The position numbers and the translations under genes were made by a program. Under the pieces are notes generated by a model. It searched no databases, was not told where the DNA came from, and saw only the letters and a list, made by a program, of their open reading frames with translations. From Cherax quadricarinatus (Eukaryota; Arthropoda; Malacostraca; Decapoda; Parastacidae), in assembly GCF_038502225.1 (NCBI RefSeq), contig NC_091369.1:13164502-13228501 (forward strand): a DNA stretch of 64,000 nt, read 5' to 3'. This document shows positions 42,365 to 54,200 of the stretch, piece after piece. The first letter of the stretch is position 1. Every line of letters starts with the position of its first letter.

Positions 42365-44100
42365 CTCACCTAATTCACCTAATTGTGGTTGCAGGGGTCG
42401 AGACTCAGCTCCTGGCCCCGCCTCTTCACTGATCGCTACTGGATCCTCTCTCTCTCTGCTTCCTGAGCTTTGTCATACCTCTTCTTAAAACTATGTATGG
42501 TTCCTGCCTCCACTACTTCACTTGCTAGGCTATTCCACTTGCTGACAACTCTATGACTGAAGAAATACTTCCTAACGTCCCTGTGACTCGTCTGAGTCTT
42601 CAGCTTCCAGTTGTGACCCCTTGTCCCTGTGTCCCCTCACTGGAACATCCTATCTCTGTCCACCTTGTCTATTCCCCGCAGTATCTTGTATGTCGTTATC
42701 ATGTCTCCCCTGGCCCTTCTGTCCTCCAGTGTCGTCAGTCCGATTTCCCTTAACCTTTCCTCGTACGACATTCCCTTGAACTCTGGGACTAGCCTTGTTG
42801 CAAACCTTTGTACTTTCTCTAACTTCTTGACGTGCTTGACCAGGTGTGGGTTCCAGACTGGTGCTGCATACTCCAGTATGGGCCTAACATACACAGTGTA
42901 CAGTGTCTTGAACGATTCCTTATTAAGGTATCGGAACGCTATTCTCAGGTTTGCCAGGCGCCCGTATGCTGCAGCGGTTATTTGGTTGATGTGTGCCTCC
43001 GGTGATGTGCTCGGTGTTATGGTCACCCCAAGGTCTTTCTCCCTGAGTGAGATCTGTAGTCTTTGTCCACCTAGCCTATACTCTGTCTGCGGTCTTCTTT
43101 GCCCCTCCCCAATCTTCATGACTTTGCATTTGGCTGGATTGAATTCGAGAAGCCAGTTGCTGGACCACATGTCCAGCCTGTCCAGGTCTCTTTGCAGTCC
43201 TGCCTCATCCTCGTCCGATTTAATTCTTCTCATCAACTTCACGTCATCTGCGAACAGGGACACCTCAGAGTCTATTCCTTCCATCATGTCGTTCACATAT
43301 ATCAAAAATAGCACTGGTCCTAGAACTGACCCCTGTGGGAACCCGCTCGTAACAGGCGCCCACTGTGATACCTCTTCACGTACCATGACTCGTTGCTGCC
43401 TCCCTGTCAGGTATTTCCTTATCCATTGCAGTGCCCTCCCTTTTACGTGCGCCTGATCCTCCAGCTTCTGCACTAATCTCTTGTGGGGAACTGTGTCAAA
43501 GGCCTTCCTGCAGTCTAGGAAAACGCAATCTACCCACCCCTCTCTCTCGTGTCTTACTTCTGTTACCTTGTCATAAAACTCCAGGAGGTTTGTGATACAA
43601 GATTTGCCTTCCATGAACCCATGCTGGTTTTCATTTATAATCTTGTTCCTTTCCAGGTGTTCGACCACTCTCCTCCTGATAATCTTCTCCATGACTTTGC
43701 ACACAATACATGTCAGAGACACAGGTCTGTAGTTTAGTGCCTCGTTTCTGTTTCCTTTCTTAAATATGGGGACTACATTAGCTGTCTTCCATTTCTCAGG
43801 TAGTTGCCCAGTTTCAAGGGATGTGTTGAAGATTGTGGTTAGAGGCACGCACAGCATCTCTGCTCCTTCACTAAGGACCCATGGGGAGATGTTGTCCGGT
43901 CCCATCGCCTTTGAGGTGTCAAGGTCACTTAAGAGCTTCTTCACCTCCTCCTCAGTTGTTCGTATGTCATCCAACACTTGTTGGTATATTCCCTCTTGAT
44001 GTTCCCTTCTGTGCTGTCTTCCCACAGCCCTTCCTGTCTTTACTGTAAAAACTTCCTTAAATCTCCTGTTCAGCTCCTCACATACCTCCTGATCATTTCT
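42365..44100 (-). mobile_element. CR1/Jockey-group LINE, 5' truncated
   Basis: The 3' UTR (42365-42430) carries the family mark tgcaggggtcgagactcagc; the ORF runs upstream to the (TG)n at 44101, which marks 5' truncation. A broken sister copy is at 61600-63165. Confidence 0.88.
42430..44100 (-). pseudogene. Reverse transcriptase of the CR1/Jockey-group LINE, one premature stop
   Basis: The frame is open from about 44100 (RNDQEVCEELNRRF) to a TGA at 42639-42637. RT motifs: DTSKAMGPDNISPWVL, then NYRPVSLTCIVCKVMEKII, NENQHGFMEGKSC, FLDCRKAFDTVPHKRL (motif A), TSGFPQGSVLGPVLF (motif B) and SLFADDVKL (catalytic FADD). The conserved tail follows: AAYGRLANLRIAFRYL and TLYTVYVRPILEYAAPVWNP. The TGA replaces what is W in the sister copy (FQRWDT), and in the same frame the sequence goes on as RGHNWKLKTQTSHRDV to [13 protein letters not shown] and a TAG near 42431. 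The endonuclease domain is missing. Confidence 0.88.
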
Positions 44101-44125
44101 TGTGTGTGAGAGTGTGTGTGTGTGT

Positions 44126-44169
<44 letters not shown>

Positions 44170-44170
44170 A

Positions 44171-44250
<80 letters not shown>

Positions 44251-44330
44251 TGTGTGTGTGTGTGTGTGTGTGTGTCTGTGTGTGTGTGTGTGTGTCTGTG
44301 TGTGTCAGTGTGTATGTTTGTGTGTCTGTG
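44101..44330. repeat. (TG)n microsatellite
   Basis: (TG)n with a central (TA)n at about 44184-44200 and tctg interruptions. Confidence 0.97.
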
Positions 44331-44333
44331 TGC

Positions 44334-44463
44334 AAAACAACAACTGTAAAAAATAGTGACCTAAGCTCTTTCGTTATTTCTCACATTATCAAGGCTCTTG
44401 ATGGCTAGAAATCACGAAAGCTCTTGGAAGGTCACTATTTTTTTTCCACAGTAGTTGTTTTGT
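44334..44463. repeat. Foldback, about 50-bp arms
   Basis: aaaatagtgacctaagctct then tcgt...ttct, mirrored by gaaatcacgaaagctcttgg and aaggtcactatttttt, ending in acaacaact / agttgttttgt. Confidence 0.85.
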
Positions 44464-44590
44464 ACATTGTGATATCACGTGTTTATTGTGATCTTATTGC
44501 GTATATACTCATATACTTTCTATTCACATTCTCTTCATTAATGTAGTGAATGTGGCGTGATGTAAGACACATGTAGACGAAGCTAGGCGC

Positions 44591-44592
<2 letters not shown>

Positions 44593-44682
<90 letters not shown>

Positions 44683-44995
44683 ACACACTCACACACACAC
44701 TCACACACACTCACACACACACACACACACACTCACACACACACTCACACACACACACACACACACTCACACACACTCACACACACACTCACACACACTC
44801 ACACACACTCACACACACAATCACACTCACACACTCACATACACATACACACACACACACACTCACACACACACACACATTCACATACACTCACACACAC
44901 ACTCACACACACACTCACACACACACACACATTCACATACACTCACACACACACTCACACACACACTCACACACACACTCACACACACACACACA

Positions 44996-45083
<88 letters not shown>
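44593..45083. repeat. (AC)n, (ACACTC)n and (TA)n microsatellites
   Basis: (AC)n to about 44676, mixed cactcacacac units to 44998, (TA)n to 45083. Confidence 0.97.
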
Positions 45084-45088
<5 letters not shown>

Positions 45089-45140
45089 CAAACCGGCCGT
45101 ATCCCACCGAGGCAGGGTGGCCCCAAAAAGAAAATGAGTA
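45084..45140 (-). mobile_element. Retroelement tail fragment
   Basis: aaaccggccgtatcccaccg then aggcagggtggcccc, the reverse complement of the ends at 23600 and 41885, again next to (TA)n. Confidence 0.6.
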
Positions 45141-45246
45141 GGATGTACGTTCATAGTCTTAAGTAAGGACCCACTAGAACCAATTAATGAAAGGTGAACG
45201 AGGGTACACAAATATCAGGGTAAGTGTTTTCAGTCTCTTGATTCAT

Positions 45247-45573
45247 TAAAGAACATAAGATATCCGGCTCATGTTTCATCTCGGTCAAAACAGGCTGAAA
45301 AACATAAGATATCCGGCTCATGTTTCATCTCGGTCAAAACAGGCTGAAAAACATAAGATATCCGGCTCATGTTTCATCTCGGTCAAAATAGACTGAAAAA
45401 CATAAGATATCCGGCTCATGTTTCATCTCGGTCAAAACAGGCTGAAAAACATAAGATATCCGGCTCATGTTTCATCTCGGTCAAAACAGGCTGAAAAAAC
45501 ATAAGATATCCGGCTCATGTTTCATCTCGGTCAAAACAGGCTGAAAAAACATAAGATATCCGGCTCATGGTCC
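45247..45573. repeat. 49-bp minisatellite, 6-7 copies
   Basis: Unit includes acataagatatccggctcat, gtttcatctcggtcaaaaca and ggctgaaa; copies are nearly identical. Confidence 0.95.
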
Positions 45574-45589
45574 GTCTTCGGTCAACTCC

Positions 45590-45725
45590 GAAGATGTACA
45601 GTTCAGGATATTTATTAGAAGAAACGTTTCGCTACTCGTTGCGAAACGTTTCTTTCAATAGGTGTCCTGAGGTTTACATAAGTGTTTTTTTTCCACATCT
45701 TGTCGGTATTACCATACCATTTTTC
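45590..45725. repeat. CGAAACG-family copy with perfect hairpin
   Basis: aagaaacgtttcgc (45619-45632) and gcgaaacgtttctt (45641-45654) pair perfectly over 14 bp with an 8-nt loop; the tail cttgtcggtattaccatacc follows. Confidence 0.85.
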
Positions 45726-45744
45726 AAATTTTTCATGTTAGGTA

Positions 45745-45885
45745 AAAAGAACCCATGTACAACGCAACGTTTCGCTTACCAGGAGCTTTATCAAGACGTA
45801 ACGGCTTGATAAAATTCCCGGAGAGCGAAAAGTTGCCACAAAATAATGTGGCATTAGTTGCACTTGTATCCTTTTACCAGACATA
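45745..45885. repeat. Repeat with caacgtttcgcttacc core
   Basis: gtttcgcttaccaggagctt, then ttatcaagacgtaac, then gcgaaaagttgccacaaaat. Reverse orientation relative to 18160-18265. Confidence 0.65.
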
Positions 45886-46199
45886 CCGTCGGTAATTCTG
45901 CCAACATTAATACACTTGTTAACTAAACTATTTTGAGAGATTTATATTAGGAAGGGCACAGAGCACATGATATCATTTAAGTCAGATTTATGAAAGAGAA
46001 GTTACCAATTTTAGGTGTACACACCAGGCTTGAGCAACGTCACATATGGACAGGAACATGATATAAGAACAGGTACTAGAGAATACATCAAGAACAGTGT
46101 TGCTTCAGCATTGTCCATGGTAAGAATCAATCTCTGAAGCTGAGGTTCTAAGCTGAACAGCTGAATCAGACTGAGTGACTTACGAATTCCTGATAACAC
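45886..46199. other. Intergenic, no gene seen
   Basis: A 66-codon minus frame (46011-46211) lacks motifs and splice support. Confidence 0.35.
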
Positions 46200-46290
46200 G
46201 ACTGTAAACAAATCAGGGTACGGGTGGGGTTAGAACCCATGGCGAGTGAGTAGTCTAACTCCAGGCCAGTGCGTAAACCACTGAGTGAGG
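46200..46290 (-). mobile_element. tRNA-related SINE head
   Basis: gggtacgggtggggttagaa, then cccatggcgagtgagtagtc, then taactccaggccagtgcg. Same family as 19165-19289. Minus strand has a diverged B-box word (gggttctaacccc). Confidence 0.6.
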
Positions 46291-46625
46291 TTCTCAGTAA
46301 ATTTGTTCGACTTTGAGGTAGAGGTCAAATTGCCTGAGTCTGCACTGCCTTAAATCTCCCAGATGTCAAGTCTCTTAGGCCTAAGCCTATCAGAATACAC
46401 TTCCATGAATAATTAGACACATGTGCAACATGTATTGATAAAACCCCCGGATAACGAACCGTCTACAAATAAAGATACCCAGATGTTGCACATGCGTCTA
46501 ATTCTTCGTCTTGTCGGTACTGTGTACCATTCATGTACAGAATACACTTCCCAGACTAAGCTACCGATGCCAGGGTGACACAGGGGGGTAGCTAGAGGCA
46601 TCCTCGGGTCACATGTTAACCACAC

Positions 46626-47173
46626 CAGTCTCTATGCCCTCCATCTTCCGCCAGTTATTATTATTATTAAAGATTAGCCGGTATTCTCCCGGCCCAGGCC
46701 TTTTCCAAGTGGTGGCCCGGCCTTGGCTCCCTCTTTAGGGAGTGTCTGAGACCTAAGTCTCCCATGGGAGGAGGCACAAGTACATCCTCATCTTTGGGAC
46801 CAAATGTCCCCAGGCCTAGCCACAAGCTAGGCCTCTTTGGTCTGCCATCCCCGCCCCAAGGGGGCCAATGGGAATGACAGTCTTATGAGCTAAAGGCTCG
46901 GGCTCAGGCACCTACCCTACCCTAGAAGGGTTAGGCATGGTATCGATCCTTCCGCCAGTATAAAAGCAGCAGCCTTCTTGCCTGTGGTCCAGAATCTTCA
47001 CGACTACGGTGCTCTTAACACCACCTTCAAGGCTGAGGGAATAATTACCTCATCTTTTGTATGCAGTTCTACTGTCTTCTAATCATGTCCTGTAATTTGT
47101 ATTGATAAAGCCACTGGATGGCGAAACGTCTACAATAAAGATACCCAGATGTTGCACATGTGTCTAAGTTTTT
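46626..47173. mobile_element. Inserted element with its own SINE and a CGAAACG arm
   Basis: Outer flank cacac is duplicated (46621-46625, 47174-47178). The right end holds a foldback right arm (ggcgaaacgtctacaataaa, then gatacccagatgttgcaca). A SINE sits inside at 46655-46949. Confidence 0.65.
46655..46949 (-). mobile_element. SINE-like element with 10-bp target-site duplication
   Basis: ttccgccagt flanks it exactly at 46645-46654 and 46950-46959. On the minus strand it ends in (TAATAA)-type tail sequence, as expected for target-primed insertion. No ORF; GC-rich body with cggcccaggccttttcc. Confidence 0.8.
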
Positions 47174-47409
47174 CACACTGAGTAATGTTAGCTTAGTGCT
47201 TCCCCTAAAATACCAAGCTATCCTGTGTTGACTTTGCGCCTCTCCAATGACCTGACTTGACCTGACCTTGCTCGCCCGAATCACCAACGTAGCTGATATA
47301 CCAGTTTTAAGTCCTATATATTTTATCTAAGTTCAAATGCATTATGAAGGAAAAAGTGTTTAAAGTAATTTAAAGTTGTATATAAACCATATATCCCACA
47401 ACACAGCTA

Positions 47410-47905
<496 letters not shown>

Positions 47906-47939
47906 TCAGCAAGAGTAAAATATAGATGTATGCAGATCG

Positions 47940-48170
47940 TCTTCGTTCCGACGATGTTTTGCTCTTTGTAAAACTTTATCAAGTCAATGTTTCGCTTAGT
48001 GTAGAGGTTCGTTAAGTCAGTGTTTCGCTCTGCGTAGATCTTTATCAAGTCAAAGTTTCGATCAGCATAGACTATAGAGCTTTATCATGCCAAAGTTTCG
48101 CTCAGCATTATCAAGTCAATGTTTCGCTCTGCGTAGAGCTTTATCGATCGATCAATCAATCAAGCCATGA
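47940..48170. repeat. Degenerate tandem of a gtttcgctc-type unit
   Basis: Five or so diverged units with aagtcaatgtttcgctct, then gcgtagagctttatca. Confidence 0.8.
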
Positions 48171-48920
48171 CTAGCCATGACTGAGCCAGTCAAAGCAATC
48201 TCAGAAGCTCACAACAGCTGCAGTAGTAGCAGTAGCTGCAAGCAGAAACAGTAAAAGCTGCCGCAGTAATCTGTAGCAAGTAGAAACAACAGCAGCAGGA
48301 ACAGCAGCGTCAGAAGCGGCAGCAACAGTGACAGCAACAGCAGCAGTTACCCCCACCTCCCCACTCTTTGCAAGGGAAGTCACCCACTAATGACCGACCC
48401 CTTCAAGTCAATCCTCTTCCCATAAAATTGGCTAAATTGGTGCCTGTGCTGTGACCCCCTCAGCGGAGAGTGAATAGTGACCTTATTGCTCCCACTCACG
48501 GCTCCTCAAGTGGGAAGATGACTTTCTGGAAGTCTGAAAATTACCATTAAGACGATTGGAAGGTATCATCGGGGGATCTGGAAATCTCCTTTGAAAGGTA
48601 TGTTTTCCAGGATATATGGAATCCCTCGTTAAAAGATGTTGAAAGCGCCCAGGGGACTCCTAGGGTCACCCTCATTGGGTCAGATTTATAAAACTCTGAA
48701 GCCTGGTTGCCAGAGTAGTGTCTGGCTATTCATGGAGGAGGATCGAACCTCCATCATCCTTCACACTGACCAATAAGGTTTTTTTGAGCTTCATGTCAAT
48801 ATATTGATAAAAATAATATGTTTTTGGTCGGAAATCATTGGTAAATCTTGAAATACATTTAATAACATCCATTAACCAATTTTTTACCCTTAAGCAACGC
48901 TCCATTAAGGTGTCTGTAGA
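48171..48920. other. Intergenic with minor (CAG)-like patches
   Basis: CAG-rich patch at about 48215-48345. The rest has no recognisable gene or repeat. Confidence 0.35.
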
Positions 48921-49160
48921 AGACTTTGAATATGGGATGAAAATGGCTTCGTAAGCCAATGGTTTCTTCAGTCCAATACATAGAATACCAGTGGAAGATG
49001 AAGAGGAATTTGTGGCAATTAGTCCCTCAGCCTCGACTCCAGTCTGAGAGACTGATTGCCATTGTTATTCTCTGTACCGGACTGAAGAAGTCACTGGCTG
49101 GCGAAACGTTTCCAGAATAAAGATTCCCAAATGTTGCACAAGTATCTCATTCTTCAGACT
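48921..49160. repeat. CGAAACG foldback, short form
   Basis: ggcttcgtaagccaatggtt, then tcttcagtccaatacatag, then gactgaagaagtcactggct and gcgaaacgtttccagaataa. Confidence 0.75.
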
Positions 49161-49352
49161 ATAAACAGCTGTGAAATGTAAATTAAGCGTAAAAATCACC
49201 TTAAAAACGTTAGTAAACACGTTCAGTGAGTTTATGTTTCCTCTCTGGAGGTCTGGCCTCCAGATCTTCTACTAAATATCAAGAGGAGATTCCGAAATTT
49301 CCAAGAGGAATCCCGGTAACCCTTTTTCAATATATATAAACACAAATTCGGA

Positions 49353-49686
49353 ATTAAGACACATGTGCAACAGTTGCGTATCTTTATTAATGAAACGTTT
49401 CGCCTACACAGTAGGTTTCTTCAGTCAAATACAAAGGCAGCAGTGGTAATGAAATAAGATGATGTAGTCAGTCGATTAACCTTGGAGCGATATCGTTCTG
49501 GAACGAGCTGAGGGACTGACCACCTCAAATACATTTTCTCCAAGGTTGATGGTCTGATTATATCATCTTTGTTTCATTACTGCTTTATTTCAGTTACTGC
49601 TTCCTCTATATTTGACTGAAGAAGCCTACTGTGTAGGCGATACGTTTCGTCACTAAAGATACTTCAACTGTTGCACGTGTCTTAAT
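49353..49686. repeat. CGAAACG foldback element, full length
   Basis: Left end ttaagacacatgtgcaacag, right end gttgcacgtgtcttaa. Both arms (about 145 bp each) carry the core and ttcttcagtcaaata / tatttgactgaagaa. This is the best-preserved copy in the window. Confidence 0.85.
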
Positions 49687-49746
49687 CTTAAACTTGTCGG
49701 TATTTTATACCATTTTCAACAAATTAGGAAGCCATTCTGTCTGGTG

Positions 49747-50103
49747 TAACAGGGAGACGAGTACAGGGAGACGAGTACAGGGAGACGAGTACAGGGAGAC
49801 GAGTACAGGGAGACGAGTACAGGGAGACGAGTACAGGGAGACGAGTACATGGAGACGAGTACAGGAAGACGAGTACAGGGAGACGAGTACAGGGAGACGA
49901 GAACATGGAGACGAGTACAGGGAGACGAGTACAGGGAGACTAGTACAGGGAGACGAGTACAGGGAGACGAGTACAGGGAGACGAGTACAGGGAGACGAGT
50001 ACAGGGAGACGAGTACAGGGAGACGAGTACAGGGAGACGAGTACAGGGAGACGAGTACAGGGAGACGAGTACAGGGAGACGAGTACAGGAAGACGAGTAC
50101 AGA
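49747..50103. repeat. 14-bp minisatellite, about 25 copies
   Basis: Unit gggagacgagtaca, with tggagac and ggaagac variants; frames open on both strands. Confidence 0.96.
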
Positions 50104-50354
50104 ACAGATGTGTTTATGACGATAAAATCCACTGTGTGGGTGATACGTAGTCAATAATGGATCGCATTATACTGTCCATTACGTGTCCATTATACATGGA
50201 CACGTAATACACAGTACATAAACACTTAATATACGATGTTTCGCTCAGGATAGAACTTTATCAAGCCTTGCTAAAGCTCTGTCATGAGGGAAAATTCGCC
50301 ACTGGCTCTATCAAACCAATTCTTAGAGGTATGTATAGCGGTTGTTTACCCACC

Positions 50355-50905
50355 ACAGGACCGAAGTATTTTCACCGAAGGACCGAAGTATTTTCACCGA
50401 AGGACCGAAGTATTTTCACCGAAGGACCGAAGTATTTTCACCGAAGGACCGAAGTATTTTCACCACAGGACCGAAGTATTTTCACCACAGGACCGAAGTA
50501 TTTTCACCACAGGACCGAAGTATTTTCACCGAAGGACCGAAGTATTTTCACCACAGGACCGAAGTATTTTCACCACAGGACCGAAGTATTTTCACCACAG
50601 GACAGAAGTATTTTCACCGAAGGACCGAAGTATTTTCACCGAAGGACCGAAGTATTTTCACCGAAGGACCGAAGTATTTTCACCACAGGACCGAAGTATT
50701 TTCACCACAGGACCGAAGTATTTTCACCACAGGACCGAAGTATTTTCACCACAGGACCGAAGTATTTTCACCACAGGACCGAAGTATTTTCACCGAAGGA
50801 CCCAAGTATTTTCACCACAGGACCGAAGTATTTTCACCACAGGACCGAAGTATTTTCACTGAAAGACCGAAGCATTTTCAACACAGGACCGAAGTATTTT
50901 TTCCT
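50355..50905. repeat. 22-bp minisatellite with two unit types, about 25 copies
   Basis: Unit gaccgaagtattttcacc followed by either gaag or acag. The two types occur in irregular runs. Confidence 0.96.
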
Positions 50906-51469
50906 ACCTCCCACCGGGGCATATTCTGACATGTCATCTCCCATCTATGTCTCTCGATCTTGTACCTCGTCTCTCAGACTCTCTCTCCTTATCCACTGTC
51001 AGAATTTATGTATACCTTGTCTGTGGTCAGAGTTCTCCTCCTCGTTCTGCTGTATAGTCCTTGTGGCTTAGCGCTTCTTTTTTGATTATAATAATAATCC
51101 TCCTCGTTCTCACATCCGAATAACGCAACTTTCCTGACATTATTGAAGACAAGACATACGTGGAGAAACTGTTACTGGGACAGCGCCTCGCTGTGATAGA
51201 CTTAATAAAACTCTAACATAGCGGAAATTAGCTTTATTGAAAGCTTGTAGATTTTCTCCTTGTTTTAACTTCATTAGCCTCCCCCCCAATATTTCAGACT
51301 TACCACCTTCAGGAAAAGTCTGGTTGCAGGTCTTCTGAACATGCTTGACTGCAGATGTAGACTCTGTATATTAGTATATGTCATATACAGTGTTCTAAAA
51401 TATTCTTAAAATGTCTCTGTATGCAATTCGTAAGTTGGTATGTGTATACGTCTTTGGCATATATATATA
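50906..51469. other. Intergenic with a SINE tail fragment
   Basis: At about 51060-51095 ttgtggcttagcgcttc then gattataataataat matches the 3' end of the SINE at 53645. Nothing else recognised. Confidence 0.4.
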
Positions 51470-51856
51470 CGTCGTGCCGAATAGGTAAAATTGGTCAATT
51501 AGCAAGAACTCATTTAAAATTAAGTCCTTCCTAAAATTTTCTCTTATACGTTTAAAGATTTTTTTCATTTATGTTAATATAAAAATTAATAATTTTGTAC
51601 CAAAAGAACTTTAGGAAACTTACCTAACCTTATTATAACGAACGCAATTTAATTTAGCCTAATCGAATTAAATATATTTGATATAAGTTTACAATAATTT
51701 AATAATAATCAAACACAATTAAATATATATTCTTTTCGTTAGATTAAGAATGGTTTTTGCGAAATTATTGCATTCACAAATTTTCGCTTGTCCTATTCGG
51801 CAAGAAGTGTGATGCTATTTAGGCCAAAATCGCAAGTTTTACTTATTCGGCACGCC
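51470..51856. mobile_element. MITE with gtcgtgccgaatagg terminal inverted repeats
   Basis: Left end cgtcgtgccgaataggtaaa, right end acttattcggcacgcc. The interior is AT-rich with no ORF. TA-rich flank agrees with a TA-targeting cut-and-paste family, but the duplication is not clean. Confidence 0.75.
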
Positions 51857-51984
51857 ATCTGAATGGAATGATAAAATCCCTGGTGGGCGAAACATCTACT
51901 CGGTGCGTCATAAACTTCAAATTGTGTCTTACAGATATTTATTGTTATATTTTGTCACTGATATATGTAAAATGTTGTAATACC

Positions 51985-52280
51985 AGGTAGCGCCGTAGGC
52001 CTTTTTCTAGATAGGAAAAGACGGCGTTACGAATGCATACATGAAGCCGTAGTAAGGAATCAATGGTTGAGTGACCCTTTCTAAAACTAAGTTGTAATGG
52101 GGAGAGAGAGTTTCTAGCCTCTAAGTACCATAGGAGGCGTTTGATAAGAGTTCTAATTTACAAATAGAGCTAATAAGAGTTACGGGTTTATTATTCAGTG
52201 AATTTTGTGCTGGGGTGATTTGTGTAAGACAAGAGAGGACAGTTATTTTCCACTGGAAGGGCAAAATACCTTCTAAACTA
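51985..52280 (-). pseudogene. Jockey-like LINE RT fragment
   Basis: Minus pieces: FQWKITVLSCLTQ, then NKPVTLISSICKLEL, then YLEARNSL, SFRKGHSTID and LLRLHVCIRNAV. The order matches RT motifs 1-2, but frames shift several times. Confidence 0.65.
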
Positions 52281-52301
52281 ATCCTGTTGAAAAGTTATAA
52301 G

Positions 52302-52305
<4 letters not shown>

Positions 52306-52345
<40 letters not shown>
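52306..52345. repeat. (GA)n microsatellite
   Basis: About 40 bp of GA. Confidence 0.95.
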
Positions 52346-52350
<5 letters not shown>

Positions 52351-52389
52351 TAGAGGAAGACTACACATATAACCCGCACAAAGGAGAGA

Positions 52390-52500
52390 GAAGCTTACAA
52401 CGACGTTTCGGTCCTGCTCGGTCTATTTACAAAGTGCGAGTTATTTGTGTATTGTTCCAGTCACGGTATTGTGTCTTGTCGTTCTTTAGAGAGGAAGACA
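52390..52500. repeat. 'ttcggtcc' family arm
   Basis: acgacgtttcggtcctgctc, then gtattgttccagtcacggta; cf. 12661 and 16030. Confidence 0.6.
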
Positions 52501-52867
52501 AGTGCTGTGATACGTAAATGTTGCAACATGTGGATGTTTATATATTATAATCAAGTCCTGCTGCCGCAAGTCTGTACTCAGTGTTGATATAAGTTCTGTA
52601 AATGTAAAGAGGACATTATAGGCTTCGTCAGTATGTGATGTCAAGTCCCTTGCGACGGACTCTCACTCCAGTTTATAATGGAGAAAAAGTGGGTATAAAT
52701 GAAGGCCTTGGGGAAACACGAACCAAGTGTTTCTTAGTTCCTTCAGCGCCTCCGTCAGGACCTGTCGCTTCCTTGCCCGCTACAACAAGAACTGGAGCAG
52801 GGTCACGTGTATAGCTGCATGCTAACTTTTGCATTTTTCCAGACTGCGCACATTAAAGTAGTGACAT

Positions 52868-53160
52868 TAACGGCACGTGCTCTCACTTCAGCTGTTCGTA
52901 TTACACGGCACGTGCTCTCACTTCAGCTGTTCGTATTACACGGCACGTGCTCTCACTTCAGCTGTTCGTATTACACGGCACGTGCTCTCACTTCAGCTGT
53001 TCGTATTACACGGCACGTGCTCTCACTTCAGCTGTTCGTATTACATGGCACGTGCTCTCACTTCAGCTGTTCGTATTACACGGCACGTGCTCTCACTTCA
53101 GCTGTTCGTATTACACGGCACGTGCTCTCACTTCAGCTCTTCTTATTTACATAGTACGTG
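52868..53160. repeat. 35-bp minisatellite, about 8 copies
   Basis: Unit cggcacgtgctctcacttca then gctgttcgtattaca; nearly identical copies. Confidence 0.96.
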
Positions 53161-53454
53161 CTATCACTTCTTTGTAGGTTAGGACGCAGTCTATAGTGTA
53201 ATTGTAACTGCAGTGGCCTCAAGCCTCACGCTGGCAACAAACTGAACGAACACTTGTGGGCAGCCACCCGGGAACAACACCTTTCTGAAAAGGCTTTCCT
53301 GGGGTCCGAGGGATGGCAAAACTGACAGCAAACACGACAGACTTGATGAAAATAAATAAATAACTCATTTTTAGATGAGCTGGAATGAGGATCATTAATA
53401 AAAGAAACAGTGTTATGAATAAGTCACCTGTGCAACACCTGGACATTTTTGTAA
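53161..53454. other. Intergenic, no gene seen
   Basis: Short minus frame without motifs. Confidence 0.3.
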
Positions 53455-53644
<190 letters not shown>

Positions 53645-53790
53645 TTATGGGGGAGCGCTGAATCCGTAGGGATTATACAACGCTTGTAGGGGGGGGGGTG
53701 AGAATGGAAGGCATTCAGGCTTAATTCAAGGAACTGGAGCATAGATCCAGTTCCCTTGATCAAGAACCCCTCACCAGCATCAAGGCTTTA
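53645..53790 (+). mobile_element. SINE copy adjoining (ATT)n
   Basis: atgggggagcgctgaatccg, then agggattatacaacgc, then ggcattcaggcttaattcaa and ggagcatagatccagttccc. Reverse complement of 19795-19965. Confidence 0.7.
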
Positions 53791-53839
53791 TTGTGAAGAA
53801 GGTTGCCAGTCAGTGTTTTTTTTATAAAAACATAATATA

Positions 53840-54000
53840 AAAAGAAGGAACAGTAGGTATCTCTATTCCGAAACGTTTCGCCTACACAGTAGGCTTCTTC
53901 AGTCGAATACAGAGATATAAAGACGATGTAATCAGTCCATCACCCTCATAGACGTAATTTTGAGGTGGTCAGTCCCTCAGCTATCTTATGTTCTCCCATG
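53840..54000. repeat. CGAAACG foldback, left arm
   Basis: cgaaacgtttcgcctacaca, then gtaggcttcttcagtcgaat, then gaggtggtcagtccctcagc. Confidence 0.78.
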
Positions 54001-54089
54001 TGTACATGTTAATGATACCAGTTACATATATATACATATAGTAACCTTTACATGTGACCCAGCTTATGCATCTCCATTAGCTTAGTCTG

Positions 54090-54101
54090 TCTATCTCTGT
54101 C

Positions 54102-54199
<98 letters not shown>

Positions 54200-54200
54200 C
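54090..54200. repeat. (CTGT)n and (CT)n microsatellite
   Basis: (GTCT)n to about 54177, then (CT)n. Confidence 0.96.

Larger units (their letters stand above)
46291..47275 (+). repeat. Long dispersed repeat, copy carrying a nested insertion
   Basis: Left part 46291-46625 and right part 47174-47275 match 24691-25140. Between them is a 548-bp insertion (46626-47173) flanked by cacac on both sides. Confidence 0.75.
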
